This document shows positions 8,686 to 16,904 of a stretch of DNA of 64,000 bases, piece after piece. This DNA comes from Opitutaceae bacterium. Its GTDB lineage: Bacteria; Verrucomicrobiota; Verrucomicrobiia; Opitutales; Opitutaceae. The stretch spans positions 1 to 64,000 of the forward strand of contig JABTUS010000007.1 in the NCBI GenBank assembly GCA_015075305.1, given 5' to 3'. The notes beneath the pieces are model-generated. The model was not told where the DNA came from. It did no database searches and was given only the letters and a program-made list of their open reading frames with translations. The translations under genes were made by a program, and so were the position numbers. Within the stretch, counting starts at the first letter, position 1; the number at the start of each line of letters is the position of its first letter.

Positions 8686-9729
8686 ATGTTTGTCGACGAA
8701 TGTGTCATCAAGGTTCAGGCCGGCGACGGCGGGCGGGGCTGTGTCTCGTTTCGCCGCGAAAAGTATGAGCCGTGGGGAGGACCCAATGGCGGCGACGGCG
8801 GAAAGGGCGGGGATGTCATACTTCGCGGCGACGACGACACGAACAACCTGGTCGATTTCAAGTTCAAGCCCCATTGGAAGGCGGAGCGCGGCGAGCACGG
8901 GCTGGGCAAGGACTGCCATGGACGCGAGGGCAAACCGGCGGTGCTCCGCCTCCCGCTCGGCACGGTGGTCATCGACGAGGCGACGGAGAAGGTGGTGGCG
9001 GAAGTGATGCACGACGGACAGGAGATCGTGCTCTGCAAGGGCGGGAACGGCGGGTGGGGCAACACGCATTTCAAGACATCCACAAATCGAGCGCCCAAGC
9101 GTGCCAATCCCGGACATCCGGGTGAAGGCGGGACGTTTCGTCTGGTGCTGAAGAGCATCGCCGACATCGGTCTCGTCGGTTTTCCCAACGCGGGCAAATC
9201 CTCCCTCACGAAGGCCATCACCCAGGCGCGGCCGAAGACCGCGGCGTATCCCTTCACCACGCTTCATCCGCAGATCGGTGTCATCGAGTATCCGGACCCC
9301 GTCAATTTTGACCGGCTCCTGCTGGCCGATGTCCCGGGCCTGATTGAGGGAGCCAGCGAGAATCGGGGCCTTGGTCATCGATTCCTGCGTCACATCGAGC
9401 GCTGTGCGCTGCTGATGTTTCTCATCGATGTCGCGGGCGTCGATGGCCGTGATCCGCGCGAGGACTATGCGACGCTGATGAGCGAGCTGAAGCTCTACGA
9501 CCCGGCGCTGCTGAAGAAGCCGCGCATCGTCGTGGCGAACAAGATCGACCTCCCCGAGGCCGCCGCCAATCTCACAAGATTCAAGCGACGCCACAAAGTG
9601 GACGTTATCCCCATCTCCTGTCTTTCGGGGCAGGGATTGGACGACTTGAAAGCGGAGCTCAGGCGGCGCGTGCGCGGTCGACTGGTCTCGAAGGGCGGAA
9701 AGTCCTCCAAGACCACTTCATCCTCCTGA
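8686..9729 (+). CDS. obgE: GTPase Obg/CgtA (ribosome assembly, stringent response)
   Basis: 347 aa. The glycine-rich Obg domain covers about residues 1-160 ('VQAGDGGRGCVSFRREK', 'GGNGGWGNTHFKT'). The G domain follows with G1 'GFPNAGKSSL', G3 'DVPGLIEGA' and G4 'NKID'. The protein ends soon after the G domain in a Ser/Lys-rich tail, so it lacks the OCT domain of Bacillus-type Obg. It lies 15 bp after ftsZ and is probably co-transcribed. Confidence 0.95.
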   Translation: MFVDECVIKVQAGDGGRGCVSFRREKYEPWGGPNGGDGGKGGDVILRGDDDTNNLVDFKFKPHWKAERGEHGLGKDCHGREGKPAVLRLPLGTVVIDEATEKVVAEVMHDGQEIVLCKGGNGGWGNTHFKTSTNRAPKRANPGHPGEGGTFRLVLKSIADIGLVGFPNAGKSSLTKAITQARPKTAAYPFTTLHPQIGVIEYPDPVNFDRLLLADVPGLIEGASENRGLGHRFLRHIERCALLMFLIDVAGVDGRDPREDYATLMSELKLYDPALLKKPRIVVANKIDLPEAAANLTRFKRRHKVDVIPISCLSGQGLDDLKAELRRRVRGRLVSKGGKSSKTTSSS

Positions 9730-9735
9730 TTTCCC

Positions 9736-10257
9736 ATGGCTGCACTTACCTCTGAGAACCGAGCGTTGTTGATGCGCGCCAATCGCATGATGGGTGCCGC
9801 ATTGGTTGAGCACAATCTGGTGAAGGTCGAGGACCTGGAGAAAGCCAACGAAAAGCTCTTTCAAATCATTGCCAGCCACAATGCGCGGCAGAGCACGCTG
9901 CTGGGTGTTCTGGCCTTCGACATGAATGTCGTGAAGGAGGAGGATGTCATTGCGCACGTCGTGGACAGGGAGGGTGTTGGCTTGATTGACCTGCGCACCT
10001 ATGATGTTTCCGAAGATCTTCGTAAGACGGTGGATATAGGTTCCTGCTGGGCGAGCTGGACGGTGCCGTTCGACAAGGAGGATGAGTTCTATCTGGTGGC
10101 GTCGGCCTATTATTTGAGCGGTGCCGTGCGAAAGCATTGGGAGAAAGTGCTGGATGCGCCGATTATCTGGTACGCTACGACACTGGAAATGATCGCTGAC
10201 TATCTCGAAAAGATGGAGTCGGACCGCGCGGCTGCGCCGGGCGGGGCGAAGGCGTGA
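9736..10257 (+). CDS. MshEN/GspE N-terminal-domain protein, stand-alone
   Basis: 173 aa without a membrane segment or catalytic ATPase motifs. The sequence '[24 protein letters not shown]' and the helical layout resemble the N-terminal domain of GspE/PilB-type ATPases (MshEN, a cyclic-di-GMP-binding module in some members). The next gene is a full PilB-type ATPase 28 bp downstream, so it may regulate or associate with that motor. The role is an inference. Family assignment is moderate because the MshEN nucleotide-binding motif is not clear by eye. Confidence 0.5.
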   Translation: MAALTSENRALLMRANRMMGAALVEHNLVKVEDLEKANEKLFQIIASHNARQSTLLGVLAFDMNVVKEEDVIAHVVDREGVGLIDLRTYDVSEDLRKTVDIGSCWASWTVPFDKEDEFYLVASAYYLSGAVRKHWEKVLDAPIIWYATTLEMIADYLEKMESDRAAAPGGAKA

Positions 10258-10285
10258 TCGTTTTCGGTGCGGTGGCGCCCGCACC

Positions 10286-11992
10286 ATGCCTTTAGGAAAA
10301 GTCCAATCCCAAGTTGTCGCCAAGCTCGAGGAAATCGGTCGTCTGACCTCGGACCAGCGTCTTGCGCTGACCAATCATCCCGAAGACCTCAGCGGTGAGG
10401 CGCTCGACAAGCTGCTGCAGGACCAGTACGCGGTCACGCCTTTTCAGCTTCTCGTCGCACGCGCGGGGGCGTCTGGTCTGGCTCCGTACAATGTCTCCCG
10501 ACTGCGTGTGGGACCGTCGACCTTTGAGCGCGTGCCCCAGCAGTTTTGCCAGGACAATGTCCTGATTCCTGTCGGACAGGTGGGCGACTACCTGCTTGTC
10601 GCGTTTGCGAATCCCTTCGAGGTGACGGTTCCGGCGAAACTCCAGGAAATGACCGGCATGCGCGTGGTGCGCCTGCTGGGTCGCGAGAAGGACATCCGGG
10701 AGAAGTTTGCGAAGTCGGCGGATCGCGCCGGGTTCGACGAGGTTGTCCAGAAGATCGGCGCGGAGTTCGGCAAGGAGGTCGTCGAGGCCGTCGACGAGAA
10801 TGTCAATGAGGAGTCCGGCCCGATCATCCAGCTTTCGAACCGCATCATCGAGGACGCCTATTACGGCGGCACCTCTGACATCCACATCGAGCCTCAGGAG
10901 AAGGAGGTCATTGTGCGCTATCGCGTGGATGGCATCTGTTCGGAGAAGCTCCGCCTGCCGTCGAAGGTCGCCCCGGCGCTGATCGCGCGCCTCAAGATCA
11001 TGTGCAATCTGGACATTGCGGAGCGCCGGCTGCCGCAGGACGGACGCATCGTTTTCAAGCAGTACACGAAAAAGGGCATCGACATCGATCTTCGCGTCTC
11101 CACGGCGCCGCTGAATCACGGCGAGGGCATGGTGATGCGCATACTTGACAAGCAGAAGTCAACGCTGCCGCTGACGGCTCTCGGTTTTTCGGAGGAGAAC
11201 CTCAGCCGGTACCGCGAGGCCATCCGCCAGCCGTATGGCATGATCCTGCATTGCGGACCGACGGGCTCGGGAAAATCGATGACGCTCTACTCCGCGCTCA
11301 ACGAGATCAATTCACCTGAACTCGTGATCCGCACGGCGGAGGACCCCATTGAATACACGCTGGCCGGCATCAACCAGATGCAGATGCACCGGCAGATCGG
11401 CCTGACGTTCGCTGCGGCGCTGCGGTCCTTTCTGCGCCAGGATCCCGACATCATTCTCGTGGGTGAAATTCGCGACAAGGAAACCGCCAACATCGCGGTG
11501 GAGGCGGCGCTGACCGGACACCTCCTGATATCGACCCTGCACACCAATGACGCACCGTCGACGATCGCGCGTCTCACCGACATGGGCGTGGAGTCGTTCA
11601 TGATTTCCTCATCGCTCCTGTGCGTCTGCGCCCAGCGCCTGATGCGGCGCCTCTGCAAGACCTGTCGTTTCCAGATCGAGCCGACATCCCGGGAAAAGGA
11701 GATTCTGGAGAAGGCGATCGGCTGGAGCGGCCCGATCTACAAGGCGAATCTCCGGGGATGCCCCAAGTGCGGCAATTCCGGATACAAGGGGCGCGTTGGC
11801 ATTCATGAATTGATGATCACGAACGAGGAGCTGATCGACGGCATCAACAAGGGCATGGAGTCGACGGAGTTGAAGAAGATCGCGATGCGCGGCGGGATGA
11901 AAACCCTGCACCAGGATTCAATGCTCAAGGTCAAGGAAGGCGTCAGCAGCCTCGAGGAGGCGATAGCCACGGTGCCGCCGGATCTGGTCTAG
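10286..11992 (+). CDS. pilB: Type IV pilus / type II secretion assembly ATPase (PilB/GspE family)
   Basis: 568 aa. The N-terminal MshEN-like domain covers about residues 1-150 ('[18 protein letters not shown]', '[15 protein letters not shown]'). The ATPase core has Walker A '[15 protein letters not shown]', Asp box '[11 protein letters not shown]', Walker B '[12 protein letters not shown]' and His box '[13 protein letters not shown]'. A tetracysteine zinc site ('CKTC' and 'CPKCG') identifies an extension ATPase of the PilB/GspE type rather than PilT. No other pilus gene is in the window, so T4P and T2SS cannot be separated by context. Confidence 0.92.
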   Translation: MPLGKVQSQVVAKLEEIGRLTSDQRLALTNHPEDLSGEALDKLLQDQYAVTPFQLLVARAGASGLAPYNVSRLRVGPSTFERVPQQFCQDNVLIPVGQVGDYLLVAFANPFEVTVPAKLQEMTGMRVVRLLGREKDIREKFAKSADRAGFDEVVQKIGAEFGKEVVEAVDENVNEESGPIIQLSNRIIEDAYYGGTSDIHIEPQEKEVIVRYRVDGICSEKLRLPSKVAPALIARLKIMCNLDIAERRLPQDGRIVFKQYTKKGIDIDLRVSTAPLNHGEGMVMRILDKQKSTLPLTALGFSEENLSRYREAIRQPYGMILHCGPTGSGKSMTLYSALNEINSPELVIRTAEDPIEYTLAGINQMQMHRQIGLTFAAALRSFLRQDPDIILVGEIRDKETANIAVEAALTGHLLISTLHTNDAPSTIARLTDMGVESFMISSSLLCVCAQRLMRRLCKTCRFQIEPTSREKEILEKAIGWSGPIYKANLRGCPKCGNSGYKGRVGIHELMITNEELIDGINKGMESTELKKIAMRGGMKTLHQDSMLKVKEGVSSLEEAIATVPPDLV

Positions 11993-12028
11993 GCCGATCG
12001 GGGGTGACGGCGAGCCGCCTTTCCTAAG

Positions 12029-12052
12029 GGGTCAGCCCCTAATGTTTGTGGT
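12029..12052 (+). repeat. 24-bp direct repeat, left copy (bounds accessory island)
   Basis: The sequence gggtcagcccctaat, one variable base, then tttgtggt occurs here and at 16442-16465 in the same orientation with a single mismatch. The two copies enclose both toxin-antitoxin modules, the IS element and the stem-loop element. It could be the end sequence of a transposable or REP-type element rather than an attachment site. Confidence 0.75.
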
Positions 12053-12181
12053 GATCAAGAAGACCGGGAGCACTCGAGGCGGGTAGCGCCTGCCTGGTCT
12101 TTGGTGGTGCCACGTACCGGCAGTGGTCTAACAGCAAAGGCGTCGGCGGACTGCGCGACGATGCAAATTCGAGAGAATTGT

Positions 12182-12345
12182 GCCGCCCTTTCAGGGCTCT
12201 CTGTTTTCGGCTCACCCGTGAACCCATGGCGTTGCCATGGGCTGTGGGGATATCGCGCCCCTTTGGGGCTCCCGATTTCCGACTCAGTCGCTCGCCTCGA
12301 ACCCATCGCTTCGCCATGGGCAGGGGTTGTATAGCCTCGTTGGGG
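12182..12345. repeat. Array of short palindromes (REP-like), about 79-bp period
   Basis: Perfect stem-loops stand at 12185-12197 (gccct/agggc), 12223-12241 (cccatggc/gccatggg, 3-nt loop) and 12257-12269 (gcccc/ggggc). A diverged second unit starts 79 bp further on with cccatcgcttcgccatggg at 12302 and a gcctcgttggggc-like stem after it. The pattern resembles intergenic repeat families I recall from Verrucomicrobia and Planctomycetes. No transposase of RAYT type is seen nearby. Confidence 0.7.
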
Positions 12346-12495
12346 CAGAGGCATGCTCGTGCAACTTGAAATGAAATCGTGCGATGCCGATGGGGAATGC
12401 TCGGTCTCATGATTCCTTCGGTGCGTCGCAATCTCTCGTTGACCTAGTCTCGATCCACACTACCGATCCGGGTCGGATGGCCGAACTGGCGTAGT

Positions 12496-12903
12496 TCAAG
12501 GCTCCCTTATGGTCAGCTTGGGGTACCAGCGCTTGAAATCCCCGGGGTCCCGTGTGACGAGGCCGCTGCGGTTGAATGCGAAACCTCCGATCAACAGATT
12601 CGCCACCGGTCGTCGGGGGACTTTTTCAGTCCGGCGGGCGCGCACGCAGGCATGCCAGGCGCGGTGGGAGGCCTCCATGTCCGCCGAGGTCCAGGGGTCC
12701 GAGTAGGCAATGCCGGCATGATCCAAAAAACGCATCTGCTCCACCAGGTCCCCGCTGAATGCGGCGGACAGCTCCACCATGGTCACGGGCGACACCGCCA
12801 GTCCGTCCGGCAGCAATCGCTCCAGGAGCCTCGCCGACGGCAGTCCAAACCGGGGATCATGTTCGAAAACATCGAGGACGACACAGGTGTCGACGACCCA
12901 CAT
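12496..12903 (-). CDS. vapC: VapC-type PIN-domain toxin with substituted active-site residue
   Basis: 135 aa PIN-domain ribonuclease family member. It begins 'MWVVDTCVVLDVFE' (D5), has E44 in 'VTMVELSAAF', and ends 'GLVTRDPGDFKRWYPKL' (D119). In the helix where PIN proteins carry the third metal-binding Asp it reads R-P-V-A-N102-L-L-I-G-G. The codon is aat, so the residue is Asn and catalysis may be impaired. The start is set where the PIN N-terminus begins, sharing one base with the vapB stop. A longer frame upstream lies inside vapB and is rejected. Confidence 0.85.
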   Translation of the reverse strand: MWVVDTCVVLDVFEHDPRFGLPSARLLERLLPDGLAVSPVTMVELSAAFSGDLVEQMRFLDHAGIAYSDPWTSADMEASHRAWHACVRARRTEKVPRRPVANLLIGGFAFNRSGLVTRDPGDFKRWYPKLTIREP

Positions 12904-13148
12904 CAGGACTCCCCCTCGCGCAATTCCTTCATCCAATCCTTCGTAGTTCGCGCCCGGGTTCGCAGCCGGCGCGCATAGCCCAGTGCCGCCAGCGGTCCAG
13001 GCGCCTCGCAAGGCGGCGCAAAAACCCGGAACTCACGGTCGGAAACCGCTTCGAATCTCAGTTTCTGGCCTGGTCGCAAACGAAGCGCCCTCCGCAACGC
13101 GGCTGGGAGGGAGATCTGCCCGCGCTCCGTCAGGGTGCTTTCATTCAT
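12903..13148 (-). CDS. vapB: AbrB/MazE-type antitoxin of the first VapBC module
   Basis: 81 aa. The N-terminal swapped-hairpin AbrB domain is seen as 'STLTERGQISLPAALRRALRL' and 'PGQKLRFEAV'. The C-terminal half should bind and mask the PIN toxin encoded immediately after. The ATG at 13148 gives the canonical short N-terminus. A start 57 bp further up would read through the promoter repeat. Autoregulation is expected for the family, and a direct repeat at 13159-13179 sits just upstream. The start codon and promoter lie in a 125-bp unit that is duplicated at 15075. Confidence 0.87.
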   Translation of the reverse strand: MNESTLTERGQISLPAALRRALRLRPGQKLRFEAVSDREFRVFAPPCEAPGPLAALGYARRLRTRARTTKDWMKELREGES

Positions 13149-13246
13149 GGCACAACCCTTATCATGTAAAGTTATCATGCCAAGTGAGGCATCAAGGCAT
13201 GACAATCAATCGCGAAGAAACTAATGCGAAAGGTGAGGTTTGACCC
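13140..13246. repeat. 125-bp tandem repeat, unit 1 (first 107 bp; split by IS)
   Basis: These 107 bp are identical to 15075-15181. The remaining 18 bp of the unit lie on the far side of the IS element at 15057-15074 and are identical to 15182-15199. Removing the IS and one target duplication restores two adjacent identical 125-bp units. The unit holds the vapB promoter region and its first three codons. Confidence 0.9.
13159..13179 (-). promoter_or_regulatory. Candidate vapBC operator: duplicated 8-mer
   Basis: Two exact copies of catgataa (minus-strand reading), separated by 5 bp, end 11 bp before the vapB ATG. A catgcc/ggcatg inverted repeat (13176-13181 and 13196-13201) lies next to them. 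The position fits autorepression by the VapBC complex, which is family knowledge. The same pair is present in the duplicated copy at 15094-15114, where no intact vapB follows. Confidence 0.5.
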
Positions 13247-13309
13247 GAATGGCGCTAAGATAAGCCCCGAGGGGGAGCCGATCCAGTGATGGTTGCGAGA
13301 AGGCGTGCA

Positions 13310-14704
13310 TTATTTGAGGGCACGAGAGGCAGATACGCGGAAGATGTGACGAGGTTTGGTGAGGAACTGGTAGTTTTTCGGTCGGCGCTTTTTTGCCCGT
13401 GGTTCGGAGCGACCGGGGCGGAATGGGACGAGATCGGAGATGATGCGATCAATCAGTTCCTGCTTCAAATGACGCAGGAGTCGCTTGCGTGTCGCAAGTG
13501 GCGCCCAGCTCATGAGAAGATCGAGGGTGCCCTTGAAACTGAGGCGCGCCACGGGAATCTGGCCGGTCAATGCGCCCTTGAGCATGAGTGCGCGGATCAG
13601 ATTGTAGGCGATGGCGTGCATCCAAAGCTCCCGCTCGACTGTGGCGGGGGAAAGCCCGCGAAGAACATCCAGTCCGAGATTGGTCTTGATCTGGCGGTAG
13701 TGCAATTCGATGTGCCAGCGCTGCATGTACAATGCCGCGATGGCGTGATCGAAACGCAGAGCGATCCAACAGGGAGGTGGCGATTGTCATGGTTTGTGCG
13801 GTATCCGCGACAGGCGCTTGAAGCGGACAAGGCGCACGGTGATCTGACCGGGCATGCGCTGGAGTCGCTCGAGGAAACTCCCTGGTTTCGGTCCGCGCTG
13901 GGTTTCGCACCAGCTGCCGCAGCCGTTGCGAATGGTCTTGCGAGAACCATGAAGGCGGATGACGAGTCGACCCTTCTGCGCAGGAGCTCGAGAGAAACTC
14001 ACAGCCGCAGTAGAGGCGGTCGGCCGGAGGACATTCCGGGCTTGAGATGGTGCGTGATCATTCTGGCCAGCGTAAGCTCGTGGGTCTTCCATGTTGCGTA
14101 GGCGAAAGTGATCAGGTGACCGCTGTGAAGGCAGAACAACCCGACAAACTTTCCGAGAGGAAAGCCGCAGCCTTTCTTCTGGCATCCGGGATAGTCAAAC
14201 TGGCGGGCGTTTTCAGCTGAATCAGGCATCGAGAACAGGGCCGTCCATGATGCGCACGGTGCGTCCGAGCCAATCGCCGGGTGCGGGGTGAACCATCGGT
14301 TGACTGATGCGAACAGCGACTGAGCCAAGAGAGATCAAGGGACTGGCGAGCCGGCAGTAGGCGCTGGTGTTGTCGGAAGGCCGGGCGGCGCCTCGCGCCA
14401 CCATGGCGGCCTGAAGGCGAATCAAGGCGGCCCGGCATGAATCACCGCGCCTGAGCACTGGGCGAAAGGCCAGAAGATGTCCTCTTCCGAACTGACGCCT
14501 GCGGCTGCCGGGCCTTTTCAGAGGCGACAAGCAGACCTGGGAAAGGACCCGAACAGAGCGGACAGGCCGCCCGGTCACCGGCTGAACTGGCGGCCTGCCG
14601 GGCAGGAGGTAAGGGCGCAGAGCGCCCATGGAGGAAATAGGAGTCGTTTGCATGTGGCCGTATAGACAGCCCTGTGTTGACTTTGTTCCCTCGATCGCCA
14701 ACAA
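13310..14704 (-). pseudogene. IS4-family DDE transposase, multiply frameshifted
   Basis: Fragments of one transposase are read in successive frames on the minus strand. They include an N-terminal part with 'SCRAALIRLQAAM' and 'WLGRTVRIMDG' (14222-14704), a middle part with 'CQKKGCGFPLGKFVGLFCLH' (13999-14328), 'VIRLHGSRKTI' and 'GPKPGSFLERLQRMPGQ' (13787-14185), and a C-terminal part with 'YMQRWHIELHYRQIKTNLG' (13310-13732), which is the YREK-type motif of IS4. At least three frame changes are needed to join them, so the gene is dead. The exact start is uncertain. Confidence 0.85.
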
Positions 14705-14711
14705 TTCCTCG

Positions 14712-15036
14712 ATGCCCTCGATTGACAGACTGGAACAACGCTACGCCCAACTTCGGGCCGAACTCGCAAGCTCAGGTCCGCTCAGCTGGGTTCAGTTTAC
14801 CGACGCCCCCAGGCCGGCCTCGGAAATCGTTCCTTGGTCAACAAAGTGAACGCAAAGACAGTCAGCCTCGCACTGTCCGAGGAACAGGCCGACTGGTTTG
14901 ATCAGCCATTGCCGAACACCGCCGCCTCAAGAAAATCCTCGCGGAAATGTACAGATTATCCCGTCAAATCATGCGGGCTCCTTCCCGGATCCAGTCCGCC
15001 GCAAGCCTCTCAACAAAAGTTTTACGCCTTATCTAA
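14712..15036 (+). pseudogene. DUF6788-like IS passenger gene, degraded
   Basis: The remnant reads 'MPSIDRLEQRYAQLRAELAS', then 'PWSTKVNAKTVSLALSEEQA' in another frame, then 'IAEHRRLKKILAEMYRLSRQ' in a third. It fits the DUF6788 family that often accompanies transposases, with its central cysteine-rich region deleted. This identification is from memory of the family pattern. It lies inside the IS terminal repeats and is divergent from the transposase, so it was probably a passenger of the element. Confidence 0.65.
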
Positions 15037-15074
15037 GCGCCATTCAGGTTTGACCCCTTTTGGCTTGGGGGACC

Positions 15075-15199
15075 TTCATTCATGGCACAACCCTTATCAT
15101 GTAAAGTTATCATGCCAAGTGAGGCATCAAGGCATGACAATCAATCGCGAAGAAACTAATGCGAAAGGTGAGGTTTGACCCCTTTTGGCTTGGGGGACC
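15075..15199. repeat. 125-bp tandem repeat, unit 2 (orphan copy of vapB promoter)
   Basis: This is an intact copy of the unit that carries the vapB promoter and start codon at 13140. Downstream of the copied start codon (minus strand) the sequence is IS flank rather than vapB, so any transcript from it would run into the decayed transposase region. A small palindrome accccttttggggt follows at 15197-15210. Confidence 0.88.
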
Positions 15200-15632
15200 C
15201 CTTTTGGGGTTTGATTCGGTGATAGGTGACAAACAGTCGGTGATGGGTTAGCACTTATGATGCTAAGTTGGACCTTTGTGGCGCGCAACACCACAGCCAG
15301 CCAGCATCGGAGGCGATGCGAAGAAAGGTCGGCTGTGGACGTTTCCATGAAACCCGATACGCCCTTTGAAAGCCTCCGATTGTCAGTCTCGCCATGCTGT
15401 CCGTCTAGAGCATGTCCGAAAACATGCATTCTTGATGGCAAGAATGTAACCCATCACCATGGACAATCTGTCACCTATCCGGACCCCCCCCCCGGCTCTT
15501 CTTCAAAACTGGAAAACGACACTCTGCCGGGCATCGAAAACCTGCGCGTCGTGGTGATCTGATCGCGCCGCCACGGCAACTCAATCGTTCCGGCACCAAC
15601 GAGAGGGCGGAAGACCTGACTTCTTCCGACGT
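15200..15632. other. Gene-free stretch containing the stem-loop element and a poly-C tract
   Basis: Apart from the 259-bp element there is a run of ten C at 15484-15493 and a short frame ending at 15562 ('LENDTLPGIENLRVVVI') that looks like the tail of an unidentified coding remnant. I see no promoter or RNA gene of a known class. Confidence 0.6.
15221..15479. repeat. 259-bp stem-loop-rich element with terminal inverted repeats (MITE-like)
   Basis: Ends are imperfect inverted repeats: gataggtgac and ggtgatgggtt at 15221-15249 match aacccatcacc and gtcacctatc at 15448-15479 in inverse orientation. Inside are perfect stems: ttagca/tgctaa (15248-15266), cacagcc/ggctgtg (15292-15337) enclosing gcatcg/cgatgc (15304-15319), gtttc/gaaac (15341-15353), catgct/agcatg (15394-15415), gcatgt/acatgc (15411-15427) and cattcttg/caagaatg (15427-15446). 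No coding frame is convincing. It may be a miniature mobile element or a structured RNA. Confidence 0.7.
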
Positions 15633-16079
15633 TCACGCATCCCGCACGGGGATGACTTCGAGCGAATCCGGTCCGCCCGCCACGGACGCTGCGGGAATCC
15701 GCCAGTCGAAGGTGGCCAGCCTCGCGCCATGCGCCGCCGCCAGGGCCAGCAGATACAAATCCGCGACTCTTGACGGCGTGCGCGATTCCGGCTGGAGCAG
15801 AACGCCATCATCCAACAGCGAGACATCGCGCCCGCAGGATTCGGTGTCCGCTTTTTCAACGAAATGTTGCAGAACTTCCCTGACCCGCCCGCTGGTGCCG
15901 AGGCAGTTCGGGTACTTCGGCTGGCTCGCCACCCGGATCACGCCGTTCTCGAGATGAGAGCATGTCAGCAAACGCAGCGGCGAGCGCGCCACATACCAGC
16001 GGTGCGCTGCGTCATGATGGACGTGCATCGGATCGAGCAGCGCCAGCAGCACGTTCACATCCGGAAGGCAGCGGTTCAT
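15633..16079 (-). CDS. vapC: VapC-type PIN-domain toxin (second module)
   Basis: 148 aa. The PIN motifs are complete: D7 in 'MNRCLPDVNVLLALLD', E44 in 'SHLENGVIRV', D107 in 'RVADLYLLALAAAHGA' and D125 in 'LATFDWRIP'. The protein should be an RNA endonuclease inhibited by the antitoxin encoded just upstream. Its ATG overlaps the vapB stop by 4 bp, which points to translational coupling. Unlike the first module all four expected acidic residues are present. Confidence 0.9.
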   Translation of the reverse strand: MNRCLPDVNVLLALLDPMHVHHDAAHRWYVARSPLRLLTCSHLENGVIRVASQPKYPNCLGTSGRVREVLQHFVEKADTESCGRDVSLLDDGVLLQPESRTPSRVADLYLLALAAAHGARLATFDWRIPAASVAGGPDSLEVIPVRDA

Positions 16080-16327
16080 GGTGTTTCATCCAGCAGCTCT
16101 TTCACGATCTCCGGCGTAACCGGCCGCGCCCCCTGGGACACTGGGAACAGCGGGAGGCCGTTCCGCTCAGCCGATGGCTGGACACACGGCTCCACCGCCC
16201 GGCGGAGCAATGCGGAGACGACTTCCCCCAACGGCTTACGCTGCTTTGCCGCCAAGATCTTAGCCGTTTCCAGCACGTCGTCATCCAGATTAAGGGTCGT
16301 TCTCACACCAAAAACATCACGCATCAC
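16076..16327 (-). CDS. vapB: Ribbon-helix-helix VapB-type antitoxin (second module)
   Basis: 83 aa. The motif 'VRTTLNLDDDVLETAKILA' followed by 'KPLGEVVSALLRRAVE' is the RHH DNA-binding fold of VapB antitoxins. The C-terminal tail ('VTPEIVKELLDETP') would contact the toxin. The start is uncertain: ATG at 16327 or 16324, or GTG at 16306, which would give the usual short 'MRTTLNLD' N-terminus. No strong ribosome-binding site distinguishes them. Confidence 0.85.
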   Translation of the reverse strand: MMRDVFGVRTTLNLDDDVLETAKILAAKQRKPLGEVVSALLRRAVEPCVQPSAERNGLPLFPVSQGARPVTPEIVKELLDETP

Positions 16328-16904
16328 GCATCAGGCATCAAGTTTGAAATACTCAATGATACATTTCATTTCGGAAATCTGACCGCTCACGAGTCTCTCC
16401 TATTGCAAGGAATAAATAGCCACTGGAGACGGACTCCAAAAGGGTCAGCCCCTAATATTTGTGGTAGTCCAGAATGCTCTGACTGCTCCGGGAGGACGCC
16501 GCCAGGGCGAAGTACTGCCACGCCATGTGCTGGCGATTGCTTACGATGAACGGACGCGGGGAATTGACCGCGGAGATTGTCGGCTACCTCGGCATGAAAC
16601 CCCAACAGGCAGTCTCCGCCTCGATCCCAATCAGGGTTCGCCTTTTCTATCGGTGCCTCGCCTTGGAAATATCCGAGCGCAGAAACGCATTTCAGTGAGT
16701 ACGGCAAGTGGCCGGTGGGCGATGAGCCGCACCGACGGGGATCGGCTTGTCGATGGGCGGCGGGCATGCTTGGCTGGTCCAAAAATGAATATTGGGTGTG
16801 AAATCGTTCGTGCGGGCAATCGTCACCCGTTGGGGTGGGGTTGTTGCGAACTTTGCGAAGCCAGGGCATCTGCGTCTGGCTCCCGGCGGGGTTGCTGACG
16901 TTCC
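16328..16904. other. Gene-free stretch with right copy of the 24-bp repeat
   Basis: The AT-richer part at 16328-16400 should hold the second vapBC promoter. The 24-bp repeat lies at 16442-16465. Beyond it a frame at 16545-16697 ('MNGRGELTAEIVGYLGMKPQ') has no recognised family and no clear ribosome-binding site. I treat it as non-coding or a remnant. Confidence 0.55.
16442..16465 (+). repeat. 24-bp direct repeat, right copy
   Basis: It matches 12029-12052 with one mismatch in the same orientation. It marks the right limit of the accessory region, and ordinary chromosomal genes resume with dgcA. Confidence 0.75.

Larger units (their letters stand above)
11993..12495. other. Gene-free stretch with palindromic repeats
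   Basis: This 503-bp stretch separates pilB from the vapBC module. It holds one copy of a 24-bp repeat (12029-12052) and an array of short palindromes (12182-12345). The apparent open frames across it are products of repeat sequence read in several frames, and I could assign none to a protein family. No convincing terminator with a U run follows pilB. Confidence 0.7.
13247..15045 (-). mobile_element. Decayed IS4-family insertion sequence with 11-bp target duplication
   Basis: This is a 1799-bp element with imperfect terminal inverted repeats. The left end is gaatggcgctaagataagcc. The right end read inward is gaatggcgcttagataaggc (18 of 20 match). It is flanked directly by the 11-bp repeat aggtttgaccc at 13236-13246 and 15046-15056, a target duplication length typical of the IS4 family. 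It contains a frameshifted transposase on the minus strand and a DUF6788-like remnant on the plus strand. The element is not expected to move on its own. Confidence 0.88.

Noticed and set aside
12101-12369. Small open frames on both strands downstream of pilB
   Set aside because: They are translations of the palindromic repeat array, a common source of false small genes.
13286-14101. A plus-strand gene across the IS
   Set aside because: It is antisense to transposase fragments with recognisable IS4 motifs and resembles no family.
13140-15181. The pair of 107-bp repeats read as long terminal repeats of a transposon
   Set aside because: The IS ends and its 11-bp target duplication lie just inside, and a 125-bp tandem duplication explains the rest.
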